Positions 43,331 to 55,523 are shown, counted from the first letter of the stretch. The stretch is DNA of 64,000 bases from Gymnopus androsaceus JB14 (GCA_009733575.1 ML769431.1:186001-250000), one strand, 5' to 3'. Notes: generated by a model from the sequence alone, not told the origin. Translations and numbers: made by a program.

Positions 43331-45640
43331 TTAACTACCGCTGATTCCCTCCATGGGGGCGGTAGGCGGTACTTCAGATTGGACTGAAGTTGTAGGTACT
43401 TCGGGCTGGGCCAAAGCTGGGGATACTTCAGACTGGGCCGAAGCTGTGGTGGGTAGAGAGCCAGAGGCTCCTGCTGAGTTACTGCTCGATGCAGTCGGAT
43501 GGAGTGGGCTGCCGTAGGGCAGACCACCACTGGTGGTTGGAGGAGGAGGCGCGGGGAAGAACATTGTCCCTGGCATTGGGAGACTCAGACGGGAGACCAA
43601 GCCGTTCGCAGTCCAGACATTCTCGTCTAGTCCAGCAGGTATCATACCTCCGGACACCAAAGTCTCGACTTAATCTCGCATTGCGCGAGCCTCGTTGGCT
43701 GTGAGGCTATCCTTGGAGTGGAAAGCAGTGATCCATTTGAGTGCGAAGACTGCTGTGTCTTCCCCCATCAGGATCGTAACACCTTGGGAGGCGTAGAACG
43801 CTGCTACACTATCCAGTGTAGCGTTCCGAGAATCAGAAGCCAGGAAGCGTTCTACCGTGACTTCAGAGGCGACTGTTAACCCTGTTGATCCAATCAACAA
43901 GGCATACAGTCCTGGAGTCGCGAACAACTCCGTGGATAGAAATAGGAAACGATTCCGCTCTGTGGCGGGCGTTCCCCTCGGCATCCTAGGTGCCCTGCCA
44001 GTAATGAGTAGGCGGCCTCGTATGCTGCGCACCAAAATGTGATTGTTAGAATCACGTCGAATGCCACCAGTATTGTCTGGGTAGGAGTAGTGGTATTGCG
44101 CCCAATACTCAGGTGGATCGGATTGGGTGGGTGCTTTCAACCCCTCCAACCGAGTCGTCGCGCTAGACAACGGGTCTTGGTCAGCACCCGTGGAAGGCTT
44201 TGCCTTCTTGGTGCGCTTTCGACCCTTCCCTTTGTCCTTCTTTGCACTCTGATCGTAGGCAAATTCTACGAAACGTGGCTGGGAGAAGTTGGCAATGGCG
44301 GTACGATTGACGTTGTTCCGCTGGTCGACTGGCTTTTTGACTGCCTGGTCGTAGCGATCTCTACACATCCTGTAGGCAGGCCAAGGCCTGTCGGTGGTAA
44401 CACCAGAGTCATTGAAGGCTCGTACTCTACGAGCCAATGTGATGTACTCAAGGGCTGTGGTGATATCCACACCCTTCCTGAGATGGTGGGTCCCTCCCCC
44501 GTGAGGAACTGGAAGTCCCATCTGCTTGTTGCGTCGTGCATCCGAGGCGTCATTGCCATAGACAATGAAATCCTCAGATGTGCGGTACCCACTGTCAGGC
44601 AGGTCTTATGGAGGCACAGGTCCCCGCACGATTGGGGGGAGACCAGACAGGGGTTGGGCCTCATTCCCAACAATGATGTTGACAGATTTGGCATCGGAGA
44701 GGTTGGCCATCTCTGCGTCTTCGTGCTGGGATGAAGCAGCCATGGTAGATGTGGTTGCCCTGTCTTCGGTCCACTTGCGCTTTCCTAGATGGGCTGGGGA
44801 TTTCACTTGAGGAACTTGACTTGCAAGTTCCTCATTGAGTGTTTGCAGTCGCGAGACTTCTGCTCGGAGCAAGTCTGCTTCTGCCTTGAACGCGTCGCGT
44901 TCAGTGCGAACACCCTCGCGTTCCCTTCGAACATGTTCGAGGTCACGCCTGCCCTCATCGTGGTTGTCACGGAGGCGATCGTAGGTCTCTCGCTCAATGC
45001 CGAGTTGGGTGTTCATTTCCCCAATTTGGCAATTGAGAGACGCAACGTCCCCTCCAGCTGGGTTGCCTCCCAGTGCTGCCTGTCGAATGTGTTCGACACG
45101 TTCCTGATTGGTGGCCGTAAACGATGCATCATTGTCGGCAAAAGCCAACAAGATGTGTGCGAGGGCTGCATCGCACGTAGAACAAGTGTTTCGTGCATGA
45201 AGCACGGTGCCCAAGTTCGAATTGAAGGTCCATGGACCAACCATAGTACCCCCATGGTAGTGGGGTTGCATAGTCGAGTTTGGGGCTTGCCCAAACGTCG
45301 ACGTTAGTGGGTAGGATGACGTGGCAGGGCCAGACATCGCCGCTGGATTGTATCCAGCTGCAAATGCAGGGTTCAAGCTAGCCAATGGCTGGATCGAACC
45401 AAACGCAAAACCTGAAGGAGGAAATCCTTGGTTTTGTGTTGGAAAGCCCTGGTTGGAGAAACCAGAGCGGGAGGGAAATGGGGCGAATTGGGATTGGGGC
45501 TGTGGCGTAAAGCCACTGCCCATCGGATTGAACTGTGGATTAGGTCCACCGTTGTTCCGATTGCCACTGAAGGCATTTTGAATCCCAGCCATAGGCTGGT
45601 CTTTGTTGCTTTTCGCATTCTGGTTTGCTTGTTCGGCCAT
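43331..45640 (-). pseudogene. Extra 3' ORF of the gypsy element (769 codons, two TAA)
   Basis: One continuous frame downstream of the chromodomain, interrupted only by TAA at 44606 (VPP to DLPDSG) and 43670 (ARAMRD to VETLVSGG). Both fit CAA-to-TAA changes, so the unit was one protein of about 769 aa. Order: Gln/Asn/Gly/Phe-rich low-complexity N-terminus; a coiled coil with heptad-like Arg/Glu/Leu (about residues 190-270, from GEMNTQLGIERETYDRLRD); HLGKRKWTED and KGKGRKRTKKAK as possible nuclear-localisation stretches; a mixed central region including GIRRDSNNHILVRSIRGRLL; and a Pro/Ser-rich tail. No envelope features (no signal peptide or membrane span) are seen. Its position suggests an accessory protein of the retrotransposon; function unknown. 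Confidence 0.65.
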
Positions 45641-45757
45641 GGTCGAAGTATGGGCTAGAGTAACTCTAAAAAATTCTCAATTGAATCGAGATTCAATGAG
45701 ATCGATGGCCATGTGACCAATGGCGGCGTTTTCGATCCTTATACGGTCAAACACGCG

Positions 45758-46609
45758 CTAACGCATTAATTCCGCTATAGAATTATTGCGTGGCAATTTC
45801 CGCCAGTCGGAAACCCCTTGTAGCTCTAGATATCTATCTAGAGCAGCTAAATCCTTACAAGTGCTGTAAGGTTCGGTGGTTGTGTCACCCAAGTTCCACT
45901 TTAAATGGAACATGAGTTTGCGGCCATCCCAATGGTGGCCTGTAATCTCATCTACAAGCCATTCAACGTCGGAGGGCTCTCCAAAATTGTATGGCTCTGC
46001 CATAGATCTCAGTGGAAAGAGGGCATCATTGTTGGGATGATGCCTTTGTAGTAGGCTAACGTGGAAATTATTGTGAATTCCACGCTTTGCCAGTTCAGTT
46101 GGCAGACCAAGTCTGTAATTCGAGGTGCTCGAATTCGCTTCAGTGATTGGATAAGGTCCAATAAATTTGGGCAAGAGCTTGGTAGCTCTACCTTTTGGCA
46201 AGGATAGGTTCCTTGTCGATAGGTAAACTAGTGAGTTTACCCCCAATTCCGGTTCCTTGCTTCGCTGCTGGTCGGCGTAGTGCTTCTGGATTGTTCGCGA
46301 TTCTATTATAGAATTGTGAGCGTCCATTAAGTTCTGCAGAGCTTTATCTGCAAAATTGCGAATGCCAGGAGGTACACTAGATGTAACTCTGTATTCACAA
46401 ATCATGGAGGGCATGTATCCTCCATCCAATTCGAAAGGGGCGAATCCAGTGGATTTGCTGATGCTCGAGTTAATTGCAAACTCGAGCATTGGGCATTTTT
46501 TGACCCAATTCTTTTGGTCAGCGTCAACTGTTGACCTTAGAATTTGGCCAATGGAACAATTCATTTGTTCCATTACTCCATCCGTTTGTGGATGGAACAA
46601 GGTAGACAT
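45758..46609 (-). pseudogene. Gypsy integrase C-terminal part and chromodomain
   Basis: Starts with MSTLFHPQTDGVMEQMN (integrase catalytic region after the TGA at 46631), then CPMLEFAINSSISKSTGFAPFEL, and KLLPKFIGPYPI in the C-terminal SH3-like domain. It ends with DVEWLVDEITGHHWDGRKLMFHLKW and YSTCKDLAALDRYLE, a chromodomain, which would direct integration to marked chromatin. The frame is continuous with the upstream part, and the stop after ELMR is the natural end of pol. Confidence 0.9.
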
Positions 46610-46630
46610 CAGGAGCTTTGCTCCTAATAT

Positions 46631-47689
46631 TCAATGTACTTCTCGCCACCAGCGAGAAGTGAACTTCGAGTCTCTGTCCGAGACTATGAGTTTCGGGAGA
46701 CCATGCAGTCTCACGATTTCTTTAACAAATAACCACGACAACTGCGCTGCAGTAGTTGTTGTGGTCACTGGGATAACGTGCACCCTGGATGTCAGTCTGC
46801 AGACTACCACCCAGAGGTAATTGTACCCTTGTGATTCGGGGAATGGACCAATAAAGTCCATTCCTATGGATTCCCAAGGTTTAGTGGGAATCGGAAGTGG
46901 GTGAAGTTCACCTGCTGGCTTTTTATTAGAGGTCTTTGCCTGTTGACATACGTCGCAGGTCTTACAATACTCCTTGATGTGGCCATTTACGCATGGCCAC
47001 CAGTACCAACGGCGAATGTAATCCGACGTTTGCTGACCCCCGAAGTGTCCAAGCACTTCATGGGCTTGTTCGGCAATAATGCCATATAGGCTTTTCCCGT
47101 TGGATGACTTTCCTCGGGGAATGCAAAGGACTTGTTCTCCTCCACGATTCGTGGAGAAGACCAATTCATTCTCTATCGAGAATGCTGGGTGTTTCTCTGG
47201 ATGAAGAAACACTTTGGCAAATAGAGGGTCGGAAGCGTATAGACGCCTCACGTCCTCAATGAAGATGTCTTGTTCTCGGTGTAGATCCATGGGATCTTCT
47301 CCTCGGGAACATGAATGGAAGATAGTAATATCCTCCCCATCTTTATCTGGGTCTGGAACCCTGGGCTCCGGAGTTTCAGCATTAGCTCGAAGCTCAGCAG
47401 CTTCGCGGTCTCGAGCCTCTTCTGGCTCTTGAATTGCGTGCTGCTTATCTTGTAGACGCTCCGAGCATTGTAGCGCCATGAGTTGGTCGTTTACCAACTC
47501 TTCGAGACGTCCTTTGGGTAAGTCATCGTGATCCTTGTCAATGCGTATATCCGCATTGACGTATTCGTGAATACCATGTACGTCCTCGGACGTGTCGGAT
47601 TTGTAGTAACGCGATAGCGCGTCTGCGACTTTATTCGCAATTCCTTTGATATAACGTATATCAAAGTTGAATCTGGATAGGTATTCCAT
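46631..47689 (-). pseudogene. Gypsy RNase H end and integrase zinc-finger/core
   Basis: Begins at the RNase H end (FNFDIRYIKGIANKVADALSR), then a linker, the HHCC zinc finger (HEVLGHFGG..CKTCDVCQQAK), and the DDE core with GMDFIGPFPESQGYN and VSDRDSKFTSRWWREVH. TGA at 46631 replaces an expected CGA before ILGAKLLMST. TGA at 47693 (RQA to WMEYL), which precedes this block, replaces another CGA. Confidence 0.92.
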
Positions 47690-47692
47690 CCA

Positions 47693-48847
47693 TCAAGCTT
47701 GACGGCTCGATAATTTGCGCTGAGTTAGGAAGAACTCAAGCGCTTTGTGGTCCGTTACCACATGGACTTGGTACCCCAGAAGCTTATCTTCCCACTTGAG
47801 GAGAGCTTCCAGTATAGCCAGAGTTTCCAGTTCAAACACACGGTAGTTGTGTTGAGCTGCAGTGAACTTTTTTGACATGAAGCCAGCTGGCCTGCATGTC
47901 TGCCACATAGGGCCTTGGCCGTACATACAGCCTACTCCCGACACAGATGCGTCGCAAATGATCCATATTGGATCTTTGTGTTGGGGGTCTATGGGTTGCA
48001 GTATTGGTGCCAATACTGCGAGTCGCTTGACGTGCTCAAAGCACGTCTGATGCGACGGCATCCATATGAAAGGAACATTGTTCCTACACATGATGCTAAG
48101 GGGCCCGGTGTAATTGGTTACATCAGGCATGTACGGTGCGACGTATTGGACTAGTCCAAGGAATTGCTGTACGTCGTTAAAGCTGCGCAGTGTGCGCCAG
48201 TCGCAGATTTTGGACATTTTGTCCTTATCCGCGTGGATACCATGGTCGTCAACTAGATGACCTAGGCAATCCACTGATTTAGTGAATAATTCACATTTCT
48301 TGGCTTTGAGATACAAAGCCTGTTTCCAAAGATGTTCGAAAACGTCTTTAATGTGACGCTCGTGGTCTTCCAGAGTATCACTGAATATGAAGATGTTGTC
48401 GAGATATACGTGAACGTATCTCCCAATGATATCCTGGAACGTGAGGGTCATAACCCTCTGGAAGGTGGCGGGGGCGTTGCAATCGCCCTGTACCATCACA
48501 TTGCTAACGAACGTACCAAATACGTTCGCAAAAGCAGTCTTCCAGACATCTACAGGCTCATTCCTGATCTGCTTGTAGGCGTCACTCATATTGAGCTTGG
48601 ATCGATACTTGTGGTGAGCAAAATCCGTACGGATATGCTCTTGATCCGGGAAGGGAGTTACATCCTTCACCGTGTTGTCGTTTTGTTGTCAATAGTCAAC
48701 GATGGTACGCAATGTACCGTTTTTCTTGGGTATACACAGCATGGGAGCTGCTTGTGCTGCATTAGCACGAACCCACCACTGTGCATGGGTGTATCGACCC
48801 AACTTATCACTAAGTTGGGTCTTTAGACTGTCTGGGCAGTGCGGCAT
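47693..48847 (-). pseudogene. Gypsy reverse transcriptase and RNase H
   Basis: Contains PMLCIPKKNGTLRTIVDY, a TGA, QQNDNTVKDVTPFPDQ, KYRSKLNMSDAYKQIR, NVMVQGDCNAPATFQR and the catalytic loop HVYLDNIFIFSDT (usual YLDD). RNase H follows with IICDASVSGVGCMYGQG and HNYRVFELETLAILEAL. The TGA in DY/QQN is at an expected CGA codon. Once the 886-bp insertion and one 7-bp repeat are removed, the frame joins exactly to 49741-50376. Confidence 0.92.
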
Positions 48848-49733
48848 TCCAGTCTACCAGGAAAAGTAACTAGTTAGATAGTCCAAAGTGTAACAATCCA
48901 GTAACTAATATGATCAAAATCCACAGGAAATCCAGGGGCCCCGCCTGGAATCCATACACCCCACCTGGATTCCATGCATGTTGCATGGAATCCATGCACT
49001 AGTAAAAATAGTAGTGTATGGATTCCAGGCATGTTGCATGGAATCCATGCACTGGTAAAAATAGTAGTGTATGGATTCCAGGCATGTTGCATGGAATCCA
49101 TGCACTGGTAAAAATAGTAGTGTATGGATTCCAGGCATGTTGCATGGAATCCATGCACTGGTAAAAATAGTAGTGTATGGATTCCAGGCATGTTGCATGG
49201 AATCCATGCACTAGTAAAAATAGTAGTGTATGGATTCCAGGCATGTTGCATGGAATCCATGCACTAGTAAAAATAGTAGTGTATGGATTCCAGGCATGTT
49301 GCATGGAATCCATGCACTGGTAAAAATAGTAGTGTATGGATTCCAGGCATGTTGATGGATTCCATGCGACATGCCTGGAATCCATACACTACTATTTTTA
49401 CTAGTGCATGGATTCCATGCAACATGCCTGGAATCCATACACTACTATTTTTACTAGTGCATGGATTCCATGCAACATGCCTGGAATCCATACACTACTA
49501 TTTTTACTAGTGCATGGATTCCATGCAACATGCCTGGAATCCATACACTACTATTTACTAGGGCATGGAATCCATGCGACATGCATGGAATCCAGGCAGG
49601 GTGTATGGATTCCAGGCGGGGCCCCTGGATTCCAGGGCCCTGGATTTCCTGTGGATTTTGATCATATTAGTTACTGGATTGTTACACTTTGGACTATCTA
49701 AGAAGATATAAATTGGGGCAGCCTGAAGTGAGC
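48848..49733. mobile_element. Hairpin element made of 53-bp repeats in opposing arrays
   Basis: Flanked by GCGGCAT on both sides (48841-48847 and 49734-49740). Removing element plus one GCGGCAT restores the gypsy frame (MPHCPDSLK). Inside are perfect inverted arms of about 61 bp starting GATAGTCCAAAGTG at 48877 and ending at 49698. Between them are about seven tandem copies of a 53-bp unit at 48966-49352 and about four inverted copies at 49354-49560. The whole element can fold into one long duplex. Open frames across the unit exist only because none of its frames contains a stop. Confidence 0.93.
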
Positions 49734-49740
49734 GCGGCAT

Positions 49741-50550
49741 GTAGTAATGGTACCTGCGTTGCTCGTCGATCAAGGTGATCTTATGGTTCACCTCACAAAT
49801 CAGAGGTAGTTCCTCCAGTGCACCAGACAGCATATCTGCGTACTGGTGTAGTATTCTGGCCTGTATCTGGGGAATTTGATTCTCCAAATATGGGCCCGAC
49901 TCGGGGACTGTTGAATGGTCAACGCTCTCCATGTCGTCAATAGGCATAAACCTCTCGACCTCTGGTGCAGATTCTTCTGCAAACGAGTATAGTTGATTCA
50001 TTGGAATATCCTCCAATGGGATCCTGAGGAACGGCACAGAATTGTGCCTTCGATGTGAACGTTTCCGGGAGCGGGAATGTTTGCGCAAACCTTTGCAGTT
50101 TGTGCTGGTTCTAGGAGGGGATCTCCTCCTAGTCTTATGTCTCTCGAAGGACAATTTGACCTTCGGGAACATTCCCTCATTTTCTGAGGGATGTGAAGAG
50201 GTATGTACTACTTCTTCTGTTTGCGTAGTGGAAGTAATTTCTGCTTCCACGTTGTTTGAGTCTCGCATGGCTCTAAGCTCTGCTTGACACTTGACCTCTC
50301 CTGGGAATCGTTCCCGAGAGAATTCCTGGACAATTTCAATATATTTATCGATATCGTCTACTGTGAACTTCTGCACCTTTGGTGAACCCGAAGGATTGTC
50401 CTCGTCAAAGCTTTCAAGGACTACTGGGAAATTTTGAGGGAAACTGCGAGCGGAACATTTGATCTCCTTTTGTAAGTATTCCTCGTCGATAACAGTTTTG
50501 ACTGTTAGCTTACGATTAGCTTCGGGATCACTAGTATCCCGATTAGCTAG
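49741..50550 (-). pseudogene. Gypsy pol, linker before reverse transcriptase
   Basis: From LANRDTSDPEANRKLTVKTV through KFTVDDIDKYIEIVQEFSRERF and a basic HSRSRKRSHRRHN stretch to RILHQYADMLSGALEELPLICEVNHKITLID, the conserved lead-in to RT. It follows a TGA at 50551 that replaces an expected CGA (LN to LANR). Confidence 0.8.
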
Positions 50551-51309
50551 TCAATTTAGACTCGGATCTGAGTCTTTTCTGCGGAATTTTTCCGCTTGAG
50601 CATCTCGTCTCATGGACGAGCACCTCAAAAACTCGGCGTGGTCCTCCCCCACTGATAAAGTAGGTGCGGGATTCCCTCGAATAAGGACTTGTCCTTTCTT
50701 GAAGCCAGGTTGGATGCGATGCTTATGCATAAATCCCGTACTCACAATGGCATTGTATCGGTCAATGTTGACGATGTCATAGTACACATCCTCAATTATC
50801 CCTCCATAGGAGGTTTTCATCGTCGTGCCGTAATTGAATTTGGCGCGACTTTCAACAGTTCCCAATTGTAGGGAATGCTGGTCCGTCAACTGATGGACCT
50901 TCCCATTAGTTAGATGAACGTGGGCAGGACTCAGTGCCTCGATAGTGCACCCCGAGTCCATTAGAGTGAGGGCCAACTGGCCACCAATATCCATTAACAC
51001 GGTTATCGGTTGGCAGTCCTTGGGATCACCTTGATTTGGCCTTTCCATGGGTTTGCTGGATTTGCGAACCCTGTAATTGGCTTTAGGAGATTTCTCTCCA
51101 GACAATGGATTTTCATCCATTGCCATACAATGATCCTCATCCGTTTTATATGGATGATTTTGGGGATCTAATGAAGGAAACATTCCTTCATTGTAATCTT
51201 CCTCAAGCAAGATGGGAGGACCTGCTCCTTCGAGGGGGTCTTCCTCCTGAAGAGGAAGTATTTCATGGATGCAGCCAAAGAAATCGTCATCTCTGGCTAG
51301 ACGACCCAT
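50551..51309 (-). pseudogene. Gypsy aspartic protease region
   Basis: Contains the motif LALTLMDSGCTIEALSPAHV, a retroviral-type protease active site, preceded by an acidic linker (MGRLARDDDFFGCIHEIL). It would cleave the Gag-Pol polyprotein. The same frame runs on into RT. Confidence 0.85.
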
Positions 51310-51689
51310 ATATGGTTCATCGTAATCATCCAGCTCTGCCCATTCACCGGCAGAGCTCTCATCATCCGATGAGTCTGTCTCCTGGAGATTGGGGACGGGA
51401 TCATTATCCTGGTCTTCCCTTGAGAAGGTGATTCGGATGGTGTTTCGAGGACCTTGTCTTCACGAATTGCGAATAAACGAGGTTTGCCGTATCGCTCGCA
51501 TGTAGGGTCATTTGCGAAGTGGCCCAGCTTACCGCACAAGTAGCAAAGTTTGCTCGGTGCTTTATTACTATTTCCGTTCTGAGACGGCTTACTGACTACT
51601 ACAGAGGTACTAGCAGCTACTTTGGGCCTAAAGGTTGTATCCCTTCGACCTTTGTCCTTATTGTAGGACTTTCCGGGACGTTCGCCCAA
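51297..51689 (-). pseudogene. Gypsy Gag zinc-knuckle part
   Basis: Has KLCYLCGKLGHFANDPTC, a CCHC zinc knuckle for RNA binding, after a Lys-rich stretch. Its frame differs from both upstream Gag and downstream protease, so it is either frameshifted by mutation or used with programmed frameshifting. Confidence 0.75.
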
Positions 51690-51766
51690 TTTATGTCAGA
51701 ATTGAAAGTGTCTACCATCAACATTGACTGTAGCGCCTTCCTCAGCACGTTGAGGAAGTTGGGAAT

Positions 51767-52776
51767 TCAACTTCGGCGTTCCATCTTCAACCTCTTGTTG
51801 AAGTATGACGACTCCACTTTTTGCGCCTTTTTGCTGGACGCAACGTAGTAGTCTGCGAGGGCTTTATTGTCCTCGATGCGTTCCACCGTCTTAACCATCT
51901 TGCTAAGTTTAGCAAGATCAGGTGAAGCGCCCCGCTCTATCATCTTAGAAATAAGATGTGCGGGTAACCCATCCAGGAATTTCTTCCTAAGGGCATACAC
52001 CGTTGGTGGTTGGGTCATCCTCGACCCCCAACGCTGAAGTTCAGCTTTATACGCCCTAACACCCTTCTCGGGGTCATAGGTCGTAGCCTCGAACTTCTCA
52101 GCTGCTACATGCATTGTCGTAGCCTGTACGAATCGGGCAAATAGCCCCAGTATGACTTTCTCAAAAGTCCAATTCAACTGGTAGCAATGAAGTCCTGTGA
52201 CTTTGTCGTTGTACCAGTGTAGCGCGTCTCCGTCAAGGTAGCTTCCTACGACTTGGACGCGTTGGTCATCGTTGACCCTTCCGACCAATCGTGATATCAC
52301 GATCCATCGGAGTATGGCTAGAAGCCAAGTGTCGAACTCTTCGACGTCGTTAGAACCCGTGAATCTGGCAGGGTTTGGGACTTTGACTCCCTTGGGCATT
52401 TCAGTACCCTGAACCAGTTCGCGGTTGCAGTAGTGTCTGATTTGCTTTTTGTATTCTCTCAGAATACCTTTGAGCCATGACTCGCGATGTTCGTTGTCCT
52501 CTGTCTTGGCTCTGAGCTTCTTGATAGTCTTCTTTCACAGTTTGCGACAAGATTTCCTATCAAGATGCTCGTTTCTGGGTGCGAAAGCACCAATCCATTC
52601 GTCATCTGACGAACTAGAATCCTCAGAAAGCGAGGAGTCGGGTGGTGAAGATGGTGGTGAGGATGGGGGAGATTCATCTGAGGATGAATCATCATCCCAA
52701 GGTGTGCAGTGACGACGGGAAGGCTTTTTGCCTTTACGATCCTTGTCGTCCCTACCATCGCCATCATCATCTCCTT
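51767..52776 (-). pseudogene. Gypsy Gag capsid-like part
   Basis: After an acidic Ser/Asp stretch and a TGA (CRKL to KKTIKK, expected CGA) comes MPKGVKVPNPARFTGSNDVEEF, a typical gypsy Gag (retrotrans_gag) start with YLDGDALHWYNDKV and LIERGASPDL-like segments. It was joined to 54211-55523 before the solo LTR inserted. Confidence 0.85.
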
Positions 52777-52781
52777 CATCC

Positions 52782-54205
52782 TGTTACGACCCGGCCCCGT
52801 TGTTTTTCCCATTCTATACTATACTACACTTACTACACTTACTAACGCGTGGATAGTCCACGAAACGCTCTATAACGCGTCAAAGTACCAGTACGACGCG
52901 TCAAAACACTATTACGACGTGTCAATACCGTAATTACCTGTGCCGTTTAGCCGTAACTAAGGCTAACGGAACGTTCTCAAATATACCGTAACTACGTACC
53001 GTAATTACGTCCGTATTTAGAAATCCGGACTGCTATAAAAGCAGCGGGAACTGGGCTCTCTGACCCCAGTTCTACTATTTTTGCTTACTTACCGTCTCGC
53101 TACATATCTCGTCTTTCCTGTTATTTCTTGTTTACTTACACGTAGAGCGTCCTCAACGCTCCGTAACTACGCTTTGACGTCGATCAATATAACTCATTGA
53201 TCCATTAAATCCGATCTTGATCGCGTCCCGCGATCAACGTGCCTAATTACTAATTTTCGTAACACTAATCTAACTCGGTTTACACCGTTAGATTTGCACG
53301 ACGTCTCGACGACTCCTTTGCTTCCAGATATCTTCGACGTTGCTCTCAAGCAACTTCCAGACAACTCATCGTCCTCAGCACGACCAGTAGACGACCAATC
53401 GTCTCGTCGTTAACCGTTAGTGTACAATATAATTACGGCAACACGTAATTAACGTACCTAACGACGTCAACCAACCACTAATCTAAACCGCTCAATACCG
53501 TTGGACTTGAACGTCGTCCCAACGACTCCTCTGCCTACCATTACCCTCGACATTACCCCCGAACCCTCTACAAACAATCCCTCGTCCTCAATACCACTAA
53601 TCGACGGCTAACCGCCTCGTCGCGAACCCATTACACATATCACGTAATTACGGCAACCCGTAATTAACGTACCTAACGAGATTAGTTACATACTAATCCG
53701 GCCTCGTGAATAAGGCCCATTAAGGACGTCGTCCCGACGTCCCCTTTTGCCCGTAGTACTGTTTCCTACACCGTCGCTAACCACCTCGATACTCGTACTC
53801 GCGACCCATTTGTATCCCCGAATACTTTGAACTCCTAATAACTGTTGGTAACTCTTTAATTTACCATCAACAACGCGTACCAACGCGTGTAAGCCATTTT
53901 AACGCGTTAAACACCTCGGCACGTGACCGAAACTCGACGATACATTCTGTTAACGCCAATCATACCTTTTGCAACCGCATATAGGCGCATATATTCACTA
54001 TTGTTGTACCCATCACCACAATAATCACTTATTATCTAATCTCTGAGCTCTATATCAGCTCAACAACGTTCCCATTTGAGGTCTGCACACGACGGTACAC
54101 CCTCGACATTGTCTATTAACTGAATAGACAATTCAATACATTTATTTCAACTACTATAAGTACTACTTATAGTATCTAGTATACCAAACTAGCACGGTCC
54201 TAACA
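52782..54205 (+). mobile_element. Solo LTR, 1424 bp, inside gypsy gag
   Basis: Starts TGTTACGACCC and ends GGTCCTAACA; 5-bp duplication CATCC at 52777-52781 and 54206-54210. It contains a TATA-like CTATAAAAGC at 53034 and many ACGTCGT/CGTAATTACG words. It retains its CpGs, so it is younger than its host. No open frame of note. Confidence 0.92.
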
Positions 54206-54210
54206 CATCC

Positions 54211-55523
54211 ACAGGAGGGCCGTTATCACCGGGAGGATCACGTCCTCCTACATGTTCCCTGGCTTCACTTTTGTGAAGGCTTTCTCGGGTTCTGCTCGAA
54301 CCAGCGCGGGATGCATTCCTGTGTGAGGTGTATTGAGAGGTAGGTCTATTACCTACCTCCTCAACGAGACGCGGAGGATCTAAAGCAGATCCTCTATCCC
54401 ATATATGTTGGGGAGTTTTGGCCTTGTCGACGGGGAACCCATTGTTATTAAAGCCAATACCCTGGTCTGGGTATTTTGACTCTCTGGATGCTCGGAGGTC
54501 GCTATTTCTGAGTCGCTGTATAGCGACTCGGTCTTCCCATTCTTGTCAGCTTTCGACATTGGATGGGGCTGCAACTGCTGCAGTGGTTTCGACCTGTGTG
54601 TCAGGCGGTGGGTTGGCAGCCGTAGTTTGTACCGTTGCCGTATGCGAGAACGCTACAATGGGGGAGTTATTCAATGCTCCCAGTAGCTTATCTCCTAGGG
54701 TAGGATCGTGGATCCTATCCAATTGAGCCTTAACTTTGGCTTGTTCTTCGTCGTACAGGGCCAACTGTCGACGGAGCTCTTCAAAGTCTTTGTCTGGGAC
54801 TTGTCCCAGACGGCCAATGGAAGTCTCCATTGGTTCATTGTCAACCGTAGCGTAATTGGTACGGTTAACAGGAAATTCTCCTGCATGAAATGCAGGTGTG
54901 GCTACCTGAGTCTCTGATGTGGAATGGAATCCGCCAGAGGGTATCCGGTGAGAAGTCGTCGTTACTGGAGGTACTCCAGATTCATGTTGTCTCTCGGGGA
55001 CGGAATGATCCTTAGTCTCAGACTTAATGTCGGCGACTGAGGCACCTCCGCCATGGGTACTCGGTTCCTCCACACCCTCTCTGGGCCTCAGCATCAGAGG
55101 GGACATGGTTCCCGAGTGAGATGCAGTATCTGCATCCGAATTCGGAGGGGTTCTTACATCACCTCCTTGGCCTAAGCTGTTCACGAAGAACTCCATGAGT
55201 TTGAAAAACTCACGAGTTACATTCAGGCTATTTTCTTGTGCAGTAGCACAAGATCGAGCTATGTTCATGCTATTCTCTTGTGCATCTGCACAAGCTCGAG
55301 AAACTTTTTCCAGCTGTTGGTAAAATTCAACAGACTGGGCGGGATTTGACGTTCCCACACTTGAAGGTTCCGATGGAACGCTCCGAGTGGTCGCTCGACT
55401 ACTGTCAGACTGCCACGTATGCTCTGGGGCATGCGTGTTCGAGTTGTTGACGACGTTGCGCACGTCGTCGCGGATGCGAGTTGAATCATAATGATTCTCG
55501 GACTTGTTGGTTGATCTGTTCAT
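54211..55523 (-). pseudogene. Gypsy Gag N-terminal part
   Basis: Starts MNRSTNKSENHYDSTRIRDD at 55523, is Ser/Thr-rich with a coiled-coil-like segment (FEELRRQLALYDEEQAKVKAQLD), and runs to a TGA at 54546 (NVES to QEWED, expected CGA). It then continues to GGRDPPGDNGPP in a shifted frame near 54290. Together with 51767-52776 it forms Gag. Confidence 0.8.

Noticed and set aside
43331..45640. The extra gypsy ORF as an envelope gene
   Set aside because: No signal peptide, transmembrane span or fusion-type segment; the basic and coiled-coil content does not fit an envelope.
48854..48872. Stop in the stretch FSW-TGM as a gypsy pol mutation
   Set aside because: The 7-bp duplication GCGGCAT shows that this stretch belongs to the inserted hairpin element, not to pol.
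48966..49352. Regular 53-bp repeats as a possible CRISPR array
   Set aside because: The repeats are contiguous with no spacers, and the host is a fungus.
48874..49701. Several overlapping open frames of 60-128 codons on both strands repeating MDSMQHAWNPYTTIFTSA-like words
   Set aside because: They arise because the 53-bp unit lacks stops in all frames; the same peptide appears in successive frames. No gene.
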